Position numbers and translations under genes: made by a program
Shown: positions 1 through 7,203 of the stretch, piece by piece
Layout of the letters: every line of letters starts with the position of its first letter
Position numbering within the stretch: the first letter of the stretch is position 1
The notes under the pieces: generated by a model
Told to the model about the DNA's origin: nothing
The model's database searches: none
What the model saw: only the letters and a program-made list of their open reading frames with translations
Assembly: GCA_040002845.1 (NCBI GenBank)
Contig: JBDUDR010000061.1
Span: 1-14,697 of the forward strand
Origin: JBDUDR01 sp040002845
GTDB lineage: Bacteria > Actinomycetota > Actinomycetes > Propionibacteriales > Nocardioidaceae
Reading direction: 5' to 3'
DNA length: 14,697 nt

Positions 1-96
1 TTTGGCGAGTGAGCATCGAGCGCAGCGAGGCGCGGAGCGAGTTGACAATTTGGCGAGTGAGCATCGAGCGCAGCGAGGCGCGGAGCGAGTTGACGA
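1..96. repeat. Two tandem copies of a 48-bp direct repeat
   Basis: Copy 1 is 1-48 and copy 2 is 49-96; they differ at one base (A47 versus G95). Each copy begins TTTGGCGAGTGAGCATCGAG, is rich in GAGCG/GCGAG words, and ends in a -35-like hexamer (TTGACA at 42-47, TTGACG at 90-95). The array may continue to the left of the window. One frame stays open through both copies, so a longer N-terminus could be predicted for the next gene, but those residues only translate the repeat. The purine-rich GAGCGCAGCGAGG core looks like an intergenic repeat element, not coding sequence. Confidence 0.9.
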
Positions 97-116
97 TCCG
101 GCCAGGGGCTGACCCG

Positions 117-563
117 ATGGCGCTGGAGGACACCGACCGGGAGATCCTCCAGGCCCTGAGCGTGGACGGCCGGATGAGCTTCACCGACCTCGCCGAGCAG
201 GTGGGGCTGTCGGTCTCAGCCGCCCACCAGCGGGTACGCCGGCTCGAGCAACGCGGCGTGATCCGCGGCTACTCCGCTGCCGTTGACCCGGAGCACCTGG
301 GCCTGCCGCTGACCGCATTCGTCTCTATCAAGCCGATCGACCCTGCGTCGCCTGACGATGCGCCGGCGCGATTGGCGCACCTGGGTGCGATCGAGGCTTG
401 TCACAGCGTGGCCGGCGAGGAGGCTTACATCCTCAAGGTGCGGGTCGCGAGTCCCGCCGCGCTGGAGTCGCTGCTACAGGAGATCCGGGCCGCCGCGCAC
501 GTCTCGACCCGCACCGCTGTCGTGCTCTCCACGCCGTACGAAGGACGCGCGCCGCAGCTGTGA
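117..563 (+). CDS. Lrp/AsnC-family transcriptional regulator
   Basis: This 148-residue protein has the usual Lrp/AsnC length and layout. An AsnC-type helix-turn-helix covers about residues 3-62 (LEDTDREILQAL, then LAEQVGLSVSAAHQRVRRLE and GVIRGYSAAVD). A RAM-type effector-binding and oligomerisation domain follows at about 66-140 (FVSIKP, EEAYILKVRV, STRTAVVLS). The start is ATG 117, preceded by AGGGG at 104-108 at good spacing; an upstream in-frame ATG at 9 would add only repeat-encoded residues. Members bind DNA as dimers or octamers and usually sense amino acids. The target is unknown: the gene converges on the alpha-galactosidase gene with a 15-bp gap, and the lysine genes it might sense for are 8 kb away. 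Confidence 0.9.
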   Translation: MALEDTDREILQALSVDGRMSFTDLAEQVGLSVSAAHQRVRRLEQRGVIRGYSAAVDPEHLGLPLTAFVSIKPIDPASPDDAPARLAHLGAIEACHSVAGEEAYILKVRVASPAALESLLQEIRAAAHVSTRTAVVLSTPYEGRAPQL

Positions 564-581
564 GCGATCAGGTGGGGCTCA
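561..581. terminator. Weak inverted repeat spanning convergent stop codons
   Basis: TGAGC (561-565) and GCTCA (577-581) form a 5-bp stem with an 11-nt loop. The arms contain the TGA stop of the regulator gene and, on the other strand, the TGA stop of the alpha-galactosidase gene. There is no T-tract. The stem is short, so it may be a weak bidirectional terminator or chance. Confidence 0.25.
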
Positions 582-2753
582 AACCGGCTGCACATGCAGC
601 ACCAACATGTGCTCCGGATGCATGCTAGGGCACTCCAAACCCGCACCTGACAAGACGCTGCCGGCCATCTCTACCGGCGAGTGCGCCAGCCACGGCGGCG
701 GGGTCGTGTCGTTGGTCCCGAGCGGATCCGCGGCGCTGAGCACCGAGAGGCGGTAGGCCGTCGTGGCGCGCAAGCCGGGCAGGCGCACCCGGCCGGGCCG
801 GGTTCGATGGCGGTGCGCCATGGCGACGACCGCATAGACCGCCTCGCTGCCGTCGGAGGCCACGACGCCGTGCACCCATGTGTCGGGATCGGCATGGTCG
901 GACCGCACGACACGTTCGCTGTGCAACAGGCCACGGAGGCGCTTGTGGAGAGCCACCCAGCGCGCCAACTCGGCCCGATCCTGAGCGCTGCTTCCGGTGA
1001 TGTCCCACTCGATGCCCATGTGCCCGAAGAGCGCGGTGCCGGCACGGAAGGAGAGGTCCTGAGTCCGCCCCGTCGTGTGGGAGCGCGGCGGCCCGATATG
1101 GCTTCCGATCATCTCGGGTGGCAGCAACAGGCTCGACCACCGCTGGACTCGCTGACGTTCGAGGGCGTCGTTGCAGTCGCTGGCCCAGATGCGCTCAGCG
1201 CGCTGCACGACGCCGAGGTCCACCCGGCCACCGCCGGAGGAACACGACTCGATCTCCAGATGCGGATGCGCGGTCCTGAGCTCGTCCATGAGCCGGTAGA
1301 CGGCGAGTGTCTGCAGGTGCACCCCCGCGGTTCCTCGGGGACCGTGTCCCGCGTCGTGCAGATCGCGGTTGTGGTCCCACTTGAGGCAACCGATCGGGTA
1401 CTCGGTGAGCAGCGCGTCGAGCCGCTCGAGCACGTAGGCGTAGGCCTCCGGCATGCCGAGATCGAGCACCTGCTGGTGCCGCGACGTCAGGGGCTCCCGT
1501 CCACCGGTGCGCAGAATCCACTCGGGGTGCGCGCGGGCGAGGTCGGAGTCCGGGCTGACCATCTCCGGCTCGACCCAGAGGCCGAACTCCAGACCCAGGC
1601 CGCGAACGTGACGGGCCAGCGGGTGCAGCCCCTCGGGGTAGACGTCCCGGTCCACGTACCAGTCGCCGAGTGCCGTCGTGTCGTCGCGCCGGCCGTGGAA
1701 CCACCCGTCGTCGAGGACGAACCGCTCCACACCGGCCGCCGCGGCGGCCTCGGCCAAGGCGAAGAGACGCTGCTGGTCGTGGTGCATGTAAACGGCTTCC
1801 CACGTGTTGAGCGTGACCGGTCGCGGCCGGCTACGCGTCGGGTGCTGCGGGCGGGAGCGCAGCCAGGCGTGGAACCGGTGTGAGAGCTCGTCGAGTCCGT
1901 CGCCGTAGGACCCGTACACCCAGGGGCTGTCGTAGGCGGCTCCCGGCTGCAGCACGATCTCGCCAGGCATCAGCAGCTCGCCAGCGCCGATCACCGACTC
2001 CCCGGAGCTCGATCGCTCGGCGTAGGTCCGGTGGTTGCCGCTCCATCCGACGTGCACCCCCCAAACCTCCCCGCGTTCGAACCCGAATCCCTGGGCCCCC
2101 GCCACGACGAGCAGCGTCGCGTCTGTCCCGGTCCGCCCACGGCGGTTGTCGCGCTCGTGCCTGCCCACCGTGAATGGCTGGCGCTGCGGGATGCGCTCCC
2201 GCGTGTGCCCACCGGTCAGGTCGAGGAGTTCGTCGGCCTCCGTCGGAACGGGGAGCGCGATCACCACGCCGTCCAGGACGTACTCCGACGCCGGGTCGTC
2301 GTTGCGCAGCGTGGCGCGCAGCCGGAGCAGGCCCGACGCCGTCAGCTCGACGTTCAGGCTGAGGCCGAGGCGCGCGGCACTGTCAGACGCCTGTACGACG
2401 AACGCGTCCACCCCGTTTGCGCTGACCCGGTCGACAGCAACCGCGACGAATTCCGGCGACCAATCGGCGCCGTCCCGGTGGCCGGTGATCCCCGGCGTGC
2501 CGAACCAGCCGCGGGAGTGCTCGGGCACCACGGAGACCAGCGCCACGGAGTCGACGGTGTTCGACGTGACGGGTGGCACCGACAGCAGCGCGAGCGCCTC
2601 GAGGTCGCTGCTCGACAGGACACCCAGGTCCTTGCCCCAGTGCACGATGGTGGGCAGGATCCCGTCCCTTAGGTCGACGACGACGCTCACCCCCGCCGCA
2701 CGAAGGTGCACCAGAGCGCCATCCGCCGGGCCCCGCCGGCCGTTCGACTGCAT
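579..2753 (-). CDS. GH36 alpha-galactosidase, cytoplasmic
   Basis: This 724-residue protein has the full length of bacterial GH36 alpha-galactosidases, which release terminal alpha-1,6-galactose from melibiose, raffinose and stachyose. An N-terminal beta-sandwich spans about 25-290, a TIM-barrel catalytic domain about 310-640 (NTWEAVYM at 316, VLDDGWF at 346, LWVEPEMVSPDSDL at 392), and a C-terminal beta domain the rest. The nucleophile is D460 in LKWDHNRD. The SCSSGGGRVD motif (503-512) binds substrate, and D526 in WASDCND is the expected acid/base. There is no signal peptide, so it acts inside the cell. ATG 2753 has no Shine-Dalgarno but sits 7 nt after a TACAAT box, so the mRNA may be leaderless. 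It lies beside an oligosaccharide importer and a fructosidase. Exact substrate is inferred. Confidence 0.93.
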   Translation of the reverse strand: MQSNGRRGPADGALVHLRAAGVSVVVDLRDGILPTIVHWGKDLGVLSSSDLEALALLSVPPVTSNTVDSVALVSVVPEHSRGWFGTPGITGHRDGADWSPEFVAVAVDRVSANGVDAFVVQASDSAARLGLSLNVELTASGLLRLRATLRNDDPASEYVLDGVVIALPVPTEADELLDLTGGHTRERIPQRQPFTVGRHERDNRRGRTGTDATLLVVAGAQGFGFERGEVWGVHVGWSGNHRTYAERSSSGESVIGAGELLMPGEIVLQPGAAYDSPWVYGSYGDGLDELSHRFHAWLRSRPQHPTRSRPRPVTLNTWEAVYMHHDQQRLFALAEAAAAAGVERFVLDDGWFHGRRDDTTALGDWYVDRDVYPEGLHPLARHVRGLGLEFGLWVEPEMVSPDSDLARAHPEWILRTGGREPLTSRHQQVLDLGMPEAYAYVLERLDALLTEYPIGCLKWDHNRDLHDAGHGPRGTAGVHLQTLAVYRLMDELRTAHPHLEIESCSSGGGRVDLGVVQRAERIWASDCNDALERQRVQRWSSLLLPPEMIGSHIGPPRSHTTGRTQDLSFRAGTALFGHMGIEWDITGSSAQDRAELARWVALHKRLRGLLHSERVVRSDHADPDTWVHGVVASDGSEAVYAVVAMAHRHRTRPGRVRLPGLRATTAYRLSVLSAADPLGTNDTTPPPWLAHSPVEMAGSVLSGAGLECPSMHPEHMLVLHVQPV

Positions 2754-2760
2754 GGGCCGG

Positions 2761-2766
2761 ATTGTA
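2761..2766 (-). promoter_or_regulatory. Candidate -10 box for a leaderless alpha-galactosidase mRNA
   Basis: Read on the minus strand the hexamer is TACAAT, ending 7 nt before the A of the alpha-galactosidase ATG. Transcription from this box would start at or next to that A, giving a leaderless mRNA, which is common in actinobacteria. This fits the absence of a ribosome binding site. No good -35 is seen 17 nt further upstream. Confidence 0.4.
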
Positions 2767-2776
2767 GGTACCCGCG

Positions 2777-2788
2777 CACCCGCGGGTG
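2777..2788. promoter_or_regulatory. Perfect 12-bp palindrome upstream of the alpha-galactosidase gene
   Basis: CACCCGCGGGTG is a perfect palindrome lying 24-35 bases upstream of the alpha-galactosidase start and just after the stop of the small membrane protein gene. It overlaps where a -35 element would be, so it could be an operator. With no spacer it is a poor hairpin terminator. In such GC-rich DNA chance is possible. Confidence 0.3.
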
Positions 2789-2798
2789 GGCCGCTGGC

Positions 2799-3035
2799 TC
2801 AGCGGTGCCGGCGGCGCAGCCAGGCCACGGCGTCGAGGACTCCGCGCAAGCTGCACACCGCAGCGCCTAACAGGCCCAGCCACGTCCCGATGAACGCGAC
2901 GGCATGAAACTCCTTGATCCCCCGGGTCTGCAAGATGTTGCCGGCGCTGATCGAGACCAGCATGAGTCCGAGAAAGATCAAGGTTCGAACACCCCAGCGC
3001 TCGTGCACCGGAGGTGTTGGCTGAAGGTCGGTCAC
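2799..3035 (-). CDS. Small two-helix membrane protein, function unknown
   Basis: This 78-residue protein has a polar N-terminus, two hydrophobic helices at about 17-34 (TLIFLGLMLVSISAGNIL) and 44-63 (HAVAFIGTWLGLLGAAVCSL), and a basic tail (LRRRHR). The helices are joined by a short polar loop, TRGIKEF. The start is GTG 3035 with AGGACAGG about 9 nt upstream on the minus strand. Codon use is G/C-ended like its neighbours, which supports a real gene. It lies 45 bp upstream of the alpha-galactosidase gene on the same strand and divergent from the transporter operon. I recognise no family, so no function is assigned. Confidence 0.65.
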   Translation of the reverse strand: MTDLQPTPPVHERWGVRTLIFLGLMLVSISAGNILQTRGIKEFHAVAFIGTWLGLLGAAVCSLRGVLDAVAWLRRRHR

Positions 3036-3075
3036 GGTTACGAGCCTGTCCTACATGCTGGATTACGCCAACTCC

Positions 3076-3092
3076 GGACCTCGACGAGGTCC
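3076..3092. promoter_or_regulatory. Perfect 17-bp palindrome, candidate operator in the divergent region
   Basis: GGACCTCG-A-CGAGGTCC has perfect 8-bp arms around one central base. It lies in the 237-bp gap between the divergent membrane protein gene and the sugar-binding protein gene, about 48 bp upstream of the TTGACA promoter candidate. Size and symmetry suit a dimeric repressor or activator site. No regulator of sugar-operon type is encoded in the window, so the binding protein is unknown. Confidence 0.4.
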
Positions 3093-3139
3093 CGAGAACG
3101 TAACGCCTCGGAGCAGATCCTTACGCCCTTCGTGGCGCC

Positions 3140-3168
3140 TTGACACGCGAATGACTAGGGATGATGCT
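3140..3168 (+). promoter_or_regulatory. Candidate promoter for the sugar-transport operon
   Basis: A consensus -35 TTGACA (3140-3145) is followed after 17 bp by GATGCT (3163-3168), which keeps only the A and final T of a -10. Transcription would begin near 3175 and give a leader of roughly 98 nt before the binding-protein ATG. The rest of 3036-3272 shows no gene; it holds this site and the 17-bp palindrome. Confidence 0.4.
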
Positions 3169-3272
3169 CAGCGTCGCAGGAGTCAGGACACGAGAGAAGG
3201 GTGCTTGTCATCCACTGGACACCCAGCCGGCGTCCCGTGAGCCACTTCACACTTCGTACCGAGGAGCTCAAG

Positions 3273-4586
3273 ATGCGACGTCGGACCATGCAAACGCTGG
3301 TCGCCGTAAGTGCCGTCTCCCTGTTGACGTCCGGCTGCTTGAGCTCTGGCAGCTCAGGATCGAGTGGTGGTGGCAAGGGGTCCAACAGCAAGTCGATCGA
3401 GCTCATGCTCGGGTTCTCGGGCGAGCAGCTCGATCAGTTCAAAAAGTCGGTCGATCCGTACGCCAAGTCGCAGGGCATCACGATCAAGTGGTCGCCGACG
3501 GACAACTTCAATCAGCTGATCAACACGCGGGTCCAAGGCAACAACCCCCCTGACATCGCAATGTTCCCCCAGCCCGGCATCCTGCTCGACCTGGCCAAGA
3601 AGGGCCGGCTCGCGTCACTGGACAGCTTCCTCGACATGTCAACCCTGCAGAACAGCATGACCTCTGGCACGCTCGACACCGGCACGGCCAACGGGCATCT
3701 CTACGGCCTACTGGTCAGCATGAACGTCAAGAGCCTCGTGTACTACCCGAAGAAGGCCTTCACGGCGGCCGGCTACACGCCGCCCAAGTCGATCCCCGAG
3801 TTGCTCGCGCTGACCGACAAGATTCGGACCCAGGGCAAGACGCCTTGGTGCATGGGCATCGAGTCGGGTCCGGCCACGGGATGGCCCGCGACCGACTGGA
3901 TGGAGGAGCTCGTCCTGAAGTACGGCGGCGTCGACCAGTACAACAAGTGGGTCAAGAACGAGGTGAAGTTCAACTCGCCGCTGGTTCGCAAGGCGGCCGG
4001 CACGTTCCAGCAGATCTTCGCCACCCCGGGCAACGTGCTCGGTGGCCGGAAATCGATCGCGGGCAACAACTTCGGCACAGCCGGCAACCCGATGTTCAAG
4101 GCGACGCCTGGTTGCTACATGTTCAAGCAGGGCAACTTCGTGGCCGCCAAGGGCTTCTTCCCGGACAGCGTGATTGCCGACATCGACAACCAGGTCGGCG
4201 TGTTCGGCTTCCCGCCAGCGACGGCCGGCGGCGACAACCCCGTCGAAGGCGGTGGCGACCTGGCGGCCCTGTTCAACAAGAACAACAAGGCAGCGCAGAA
4301 GATCCTCAAGTACATGTCGACGAAGGACTTCGCCAAGGATGACGCAAAGACCGGTGCTTACATCTCCCCGCACAAGGACTTCGACGTGAGCGCCTATCCG
4401 ACCCAGACCATCCGTGACATCGCGGAGATCGGCTACAAGTCCACGGCTTTCGCGTTCGACGGCTCTGACGCGATGCCCGGAGCAGTGGGGTCGGGTAGTT
4501 TCTGGAAGGACATGACCGCCTGGATCAGCGGTGGTAAGAGTCTTGACGGGGCATTGAAGGATATCGACGCCAGTTATCCCAAGTAG
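3273..4586 (+). CDS. ABC transporter sugar-binding lipoprotein (family 1 solute-binding protein)
   Basis: The 437-residue protein starts with a basic MRRR, a hydrophobic signal sequence and a lipobox-like LTSGC with the lipidated cysteine at 22, followed by a Ser/Gly-rich linker (23-40). It is therefore a membrane-anchored extracellular lipoprotein. The mature part has hallmarks of family 1 oligosaccharide-binding proteins: IELMLGFSGEQ, then NNPPDIAMFPQPG (90-102), and a C-terminal FWKDMTAWI segment. The chosen start ATG 3273 has GAGGAG 7 nt upstream; an in-frame ATG at 3201 would put 24 polar residues ahead of the signal peptide. It is first in the transport operon and delivers sugar to the two downstream permeases. 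The substrate is inferred from neighbours as an alpha-galactosylated sucrose; alpha-glucosides are the alternative. Confidence 0.92.
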   Translation: MRRRTMQTLVAVSAVSLLTSGCLSSGSSGSSGGGKGSNSKSIELMLGFSGEQLDQFKKSVDPYAKSQGITIKWSPTDNFNQLINTRVQGNNPPDIAMFPQPGILLDLAKKGRLASLDSFLDMSTLQNSMTSGTLDTGTANGHLYGLLVSMNVKSLVYYPKKAFTAAGYTPPKSIPELLALTDKIRTQGKTPWCMGIESGPATGWPATDWMEELVLKYGGVDQYNKWVKNEVKFNSPLVRKAAGTFQQIFATPGNVLGGRKSIAGNNFGTAGNPMFKATPGCYMFKQGNFVAAKGFFPDSVIADIDNQVGVFGFPPATAGGDNPVEGGGDLAALFNKNNKAAQKILKYMSTKDFAKDDAKTGAYISPHKDFDVSAYPTQTIRDIAEIGYKSTAFAFDGSDAMPGAVGSGSFWKDMTAWISGGKSLDGALKDIDASYPK

Positions 4587-4607
4587 TACCTGACTAACGG
4601 TCCATGA

Positions 4608-4651
4608 TGCTGGGTGCGTGACTCGATTCGCTCGGAGTCACGCACTCAGCA
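4608..4651 (+). terminator. Strong hairpin between binding-protein and permease genes
   Basis: Arms 4608-4624 and 4635-4651 pair over 17 positions with one G-U wobble (4613/4646) around a 10-nt loop; the inner 11 bp (GTGCGTGACTC/GAGTCACGCAC) are perfect. It starts 21 nt after the binding-protein stop and ends 31 nt before the permease start. There is no T-tract. As at malE-malF in enteric bacteria, such a hairpin would partly stop transcription or protect the 3' end, so that more binding protein than permease is made. Confidence 0.7.
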
Positions 4652-4682
4652 CGATCGCAGAGTGCGAGGGGCAGACTGACAC

Positions 4683-5666
4683 ATGCTCATCAAATTTCTC
4701 AACGCGATTCTCACCGTTCTGGCCGGTGTGGGTGGAGCTCTCGTCCTCTACTGGCTGCTGAATAAGCTCGCGGAAGTTTTACCAGGCCGATGGGAAGACC
4801 GGCTCAAGCCGTACCTGTATGTCCTGCCGGCCTTTGCTGCCATCTGCCTTTATCTCGTCTACCCAGCCATACAGACCGTCATCTACAGCTTCGCCAACGC
4901 CGACAGCACGAAGTTCATCGGCTTGAAGAACTACACCGCGCTCCTCGGATCTGATTCCTTCCGCCAGACCCTGTTCAACACCCTGCTGTGGATCGTGATC
5001 GTCCCTCTGGTGACCATCGCCTTCGGGCTCGCTGTCGCTGTCCTCGCCGACCGGCTCAACCCCGGTTCCGAGAAACTCGCCAAGACGGTGATCTTCCTCC
5101 CGATGGCGATCAGCGCGGTCGGGGCCGGCACCGTATGGCGCTTCATCTACGCGGTCAATCCGCCGAGCGAGCACCAGCTAGGCCTGCAGAACGCCATCGT
5201 CACAGCAGCAGGTGGCCAGCCGGTCAACTGGCTGCAGCTCAGCGCCTTCCACGTCAACAGCTTCGAGTTGATGGTGATCCTCCTGTGGGCTCAGGTGGGC
5301 TTCTCGATGGTGCTGCTGTCGGCGGCCATCAAGTCCGTCCCGACGGAGACCCTCGAGGCGGCCCGCATCGATGGAGCAGGTGAGATCGCCATCTTCTGGC
5401 GTGTGATCATTCCGCAGATCTGGGGCACGATCATCACCGTGTTCATCACCGTCACCATCGGTGTGATGAAGATCTTCGACATCGTGTACGTGATGACCAA
5501 CGGTGACTTCAACACCAATGTCGTCGGGGTCGCGTTCTTCAATGAGTTGTTCACCAACTTCAACAACGGGTACGCGGCAGCGATCGTGGTCATGCTGATG
5601 CTCGCCATCATTCCGATCATGATCTACCAGGTGCGACACTTCCGCGCCGAGGAGGCAGGCCGATGA
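4683..5666 (+). CDS. Sugar ABC transporter permease, MalF/AglF type
   Basis: This 327-residue inner-membrane permease has about seven to eight membrane helices, including an extra N-terminal one (about 4-26) before the usual core that begins YLYVLPAFAAICLYLVYPAI. The ATPase-contacting EAA loop is at about 225-245 (EAARIDGAGEIAIFWRVIIP). The overall pattern, including FNELFTNFNNGYAAAI near the end, looks like the AglF branch of alpha-glucoside importers. ATG 4683 has GAGGGG about 11 nt upstream. Its stop overlaps the next gene in an ATGA. It pairs with the next permease to form the membrane channel. No ATPase gene is nearby; a shared MsiK-type ATPase is the likely partner (family knowledge, not seen). 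Confidence 0.93.
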   Translation: MLIKFLNAILTVLAGVGGALVLYWLLNKLAEVLPGRWEDRLKPYLYVLPAFAAICLYLVYPAIQTVIYSFANADSTKFIGLKNYTALLGSDSFRQTLFNTLLWIVIVPLVTIAFGLAVAVLADRLNPGSEKLAKTVIFLPMAISAVGAGTVWRFIYAVNPPSEHQLGLQNAIVTAAGGQPVNWLQLSAFHVNSFELMVILLWAQVGFSMVLLSAAIKSVPTETLEAARIDGAGEIAIFWRVIIPQIWGTIITVFITVTIGVMKIFDIVYVMTNGDFNTNVVGVAFFNELFTNFNNGYAAAIVVMLMLAIIPIMIYQVRHFRAEEAGR

Positions 5667-6583
5667 CCACCGCCACGGGCCCGATCGCTCCGATCAGTGC
5701 CCCCCCGGAGAAGACCAAGACCCGGTCCGGAGCCACCCCCGGCCAGGGCGCGGCGAGTCCGTTCGCCAAGATCGCCGTCCTGATCATCTGCCTCCTGTGG
5801 ATGGTGCCGTCCTTCGGTTTGCTAGTCACCTCCTTCCGCAACAGGGACGACGCCAACAGCACGGGCTGGTGGACCATCTTCTTGCACCCGGGTCAGCTGG
5901 GACGGCTGACCCTGGGCAGCTACACCGAAGTGATCGACAAGGCGCATCTTGGCTCCGCCTTCATCAACAGCTTCGCCATCGCGTTGCCGGCGACCTTCAT
6001 TCCGATCCTCATCGCCGCATTCGCCGCCTATGCCTTCGCCTTCATGAGGTTTCCCGGCCGCGACGTCATTTTCATCCTCATCGTCGGACTGCTCGTAGTC
6101 CCTAATTACGTCGCACTCGTACCGTTGCTGAAGATCTACGGCAACTTCCACCTGACGGGTACGTTCCCGGCGGTCTGGCTGGCGCACATCGGGTTCGGTA
6201 TGTCTCTGGCTATCTTCATCTTCCGTAACTACATGTCGACGCTTCCGAAAGAAATCCTCGAATCGGCGAAAATCGACGGTGCCAGCCACTTCGCCACATT
6301 CTGGCGGCTGATCATCCCGATGTCCGTCCCCGCTCTTGCGTCCTTTGCGATCTTCCAGTTCCTGTGGGTCTGGAACGACCTGCTCGTCGCCCTGGTGTTC
6401 ATCGGGTCGGGGGACAACCAGCCGATCACCATCGCGGTCAAGCAGCTCATCGGACAGCAAGGCCAGGGCTGGCAGCTGGTGACCGCCGGTGGCCTGTTCT
6501 CGATGATCATCCCGATCATCGTCTTCCTGGCGCTGCAGCGGTATTTCGTGCGAGGGCTCACCGCAGGTTCAGTCAAGGGCTGA
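5663..6583 (+). CDS. Sugar ABC transporter permease, MalG/AglG type
   Basis: The 306-residue protein is the second permease of the importer. A polar, Pro-rich N-terminus (1-34) precedes about six helices. The EAA loop is at about 199-219 (ESAKIDGASHFATFWRLIIP), and the MalG-like motif FLWVWNDLLVALVFI follows at 233-247. The C-terminus RYFVRGLTAGSVKG is the typical end of this family. It starts in an ATGA overlap with the first permease, so the two are translationally coupled. Its own stop overlaps the proposed CTG start of the following gene. Confidence 0.93.
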   Translation: MTTATGPIAPISAPPEKTKTRSGATPGQGAASPFAKIAVLIICLLWMVPSFGLLVTSFRNRDDANSTGWWTIFLHPGQLGRLTLGSYTEVIDKAHLGSAFINSFAIALPATFIPILIAAFAAYAFAFMRFPGRDVIFILIVGLLVVPNYVALVPLLKIYGNFHLTGTFPAVWLAHIGFGMSLAIFIFRNYMSTLPKEILESAKIDGASHFATFWRLIIPMSVPALASFAIFQFLWVWNDLLVALVFIGSGDNQPITIAVKQLIGQQGQGWQLVTAGGLFSMIIPIIVFLALQRYFVRGLTAGSVKG

Positions 6584-7203
6584 TCGCGGTCGAGGAGGAT
6601 CTCCTAGAGACGCCGGCGACGGTCGGGCAGCGCCTGCTCGGTGTCTGGCGACAGGTCCCCCGCGGGTGGCGGATCGCTGCCGTGAGTGCCGTGGTGCTCG
6701 CCAGCCTCGCGGTCGCGGTCACGTCGGTCAGCCGGCAACAGCGCCAGCACCGGGACGAGCGTCGCCTCAGCGACGCGGTTGCCGTCGCCGCGAGCGTGTT
6801 CGTCGTTTCCTCCTCGACGCACCCGCGCGGGGGAAGCGTCGAGTTCTTTGCCACCGTCCGCAACGACGGGCCGCGCCGCGTGTATGTGAAGAACCTGACG
6901 ATCAGCCAGGACGGCCTGCGAGTCGTCCAGCGGAAAGCTTCGCCTTCTCCGCTTGTTGTGTCGGGAGGATCCGTAGACCTCGGCCTGTCGATCCGGCTGG
7001 ACTGTGCGATGCGATCCACGCCGAATCGAGGCGACCTATTACCTGGGTTTCTGACAGTCGAGTCGCAGAACGGCCACTCCCACCGGACCGCCGTGGCAAT
7101 CCGCGCAACGGCCCTGACCGACGTCGCAGCGACGCTGTGCTCCGTCGGCCCGCGGTTGTTCCGCGAGCTGTCCGGTCCGCTGGTGCAGACATCAGTCACG
7201 TGA
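6580..7203 (+). CDS. Single-pass membrane protein with extracytoplasmic beta-rich domain, unknown function
   Basis: The frame from 6580 encodes 207 residues. A cytoplasmic N-terminus (1-31, ending RQVPRGWR) leads into one membrane helix (about 32-51), a charged stretch (RQQRQHRDERR), and a beta-rich region of about 140 residues. That region (VEFFATVRNDGPRRVYVKNLTI at about 87-108, then alternating hydrophobic strands) resembles an immunoglobulin-like fold. Two cysteines at 142 and 187 could form a disulfide. No ATG lies at a sensible place. CTG 6580 overlaps the permease stop as CTGA, matching the ATGA and GTGA couplings of this operon; GTG 6682 is the alternative, giving 173 residues. The stop overlaps the GH32 start. 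I recognise no family. Position suggests a role with the importer or in sugar handling at the surface. Confidence 0.7.
   Translation: MIAVEEDLLETPATVGQRLLGVWRQVPRGWRIAAVSAVVLASLAVAVTSVSRQQRQHRDERRLSDAVAVAASVFVVSSSTHPRGGSVEFFATVRNDGPRRVYVKNLTISQDGLRVVQRKASPSPLVVSGGSVDLGLSIRLDCAMRSTPNRGDLLPGFLTVESQNGHSHRTAVAIRATALTDVAATLCSVGPRLFRELSGPLVQTSVT

Noticed and set aside
1..96. CRISPR array
   Set aside because: The two units abut with no variable spacer between them and no cas genes are present.
9..116. Longer start for the Lrp/AsnC regulator
   Set aside because: The added residues only translate the 48-bp repeats and lie outside the family's length; ATG 117 has its own ribosome site.
681..1883. Long open frame on the plus strand opposite the alpha-galactosidase gene
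   Set aside because: It is antisense to a gene with clear GH36 motifs, shows no recognisable domain, and such frames stay open by chance in GC-rich DNA.
3201..3272. Longer start for the sugar-binding lipoprotein
   Set aside because: It would place a polar segment before the signal peptide; ATG 3273 has GAGGAG upstream and yields a proper lipoprotein signal.
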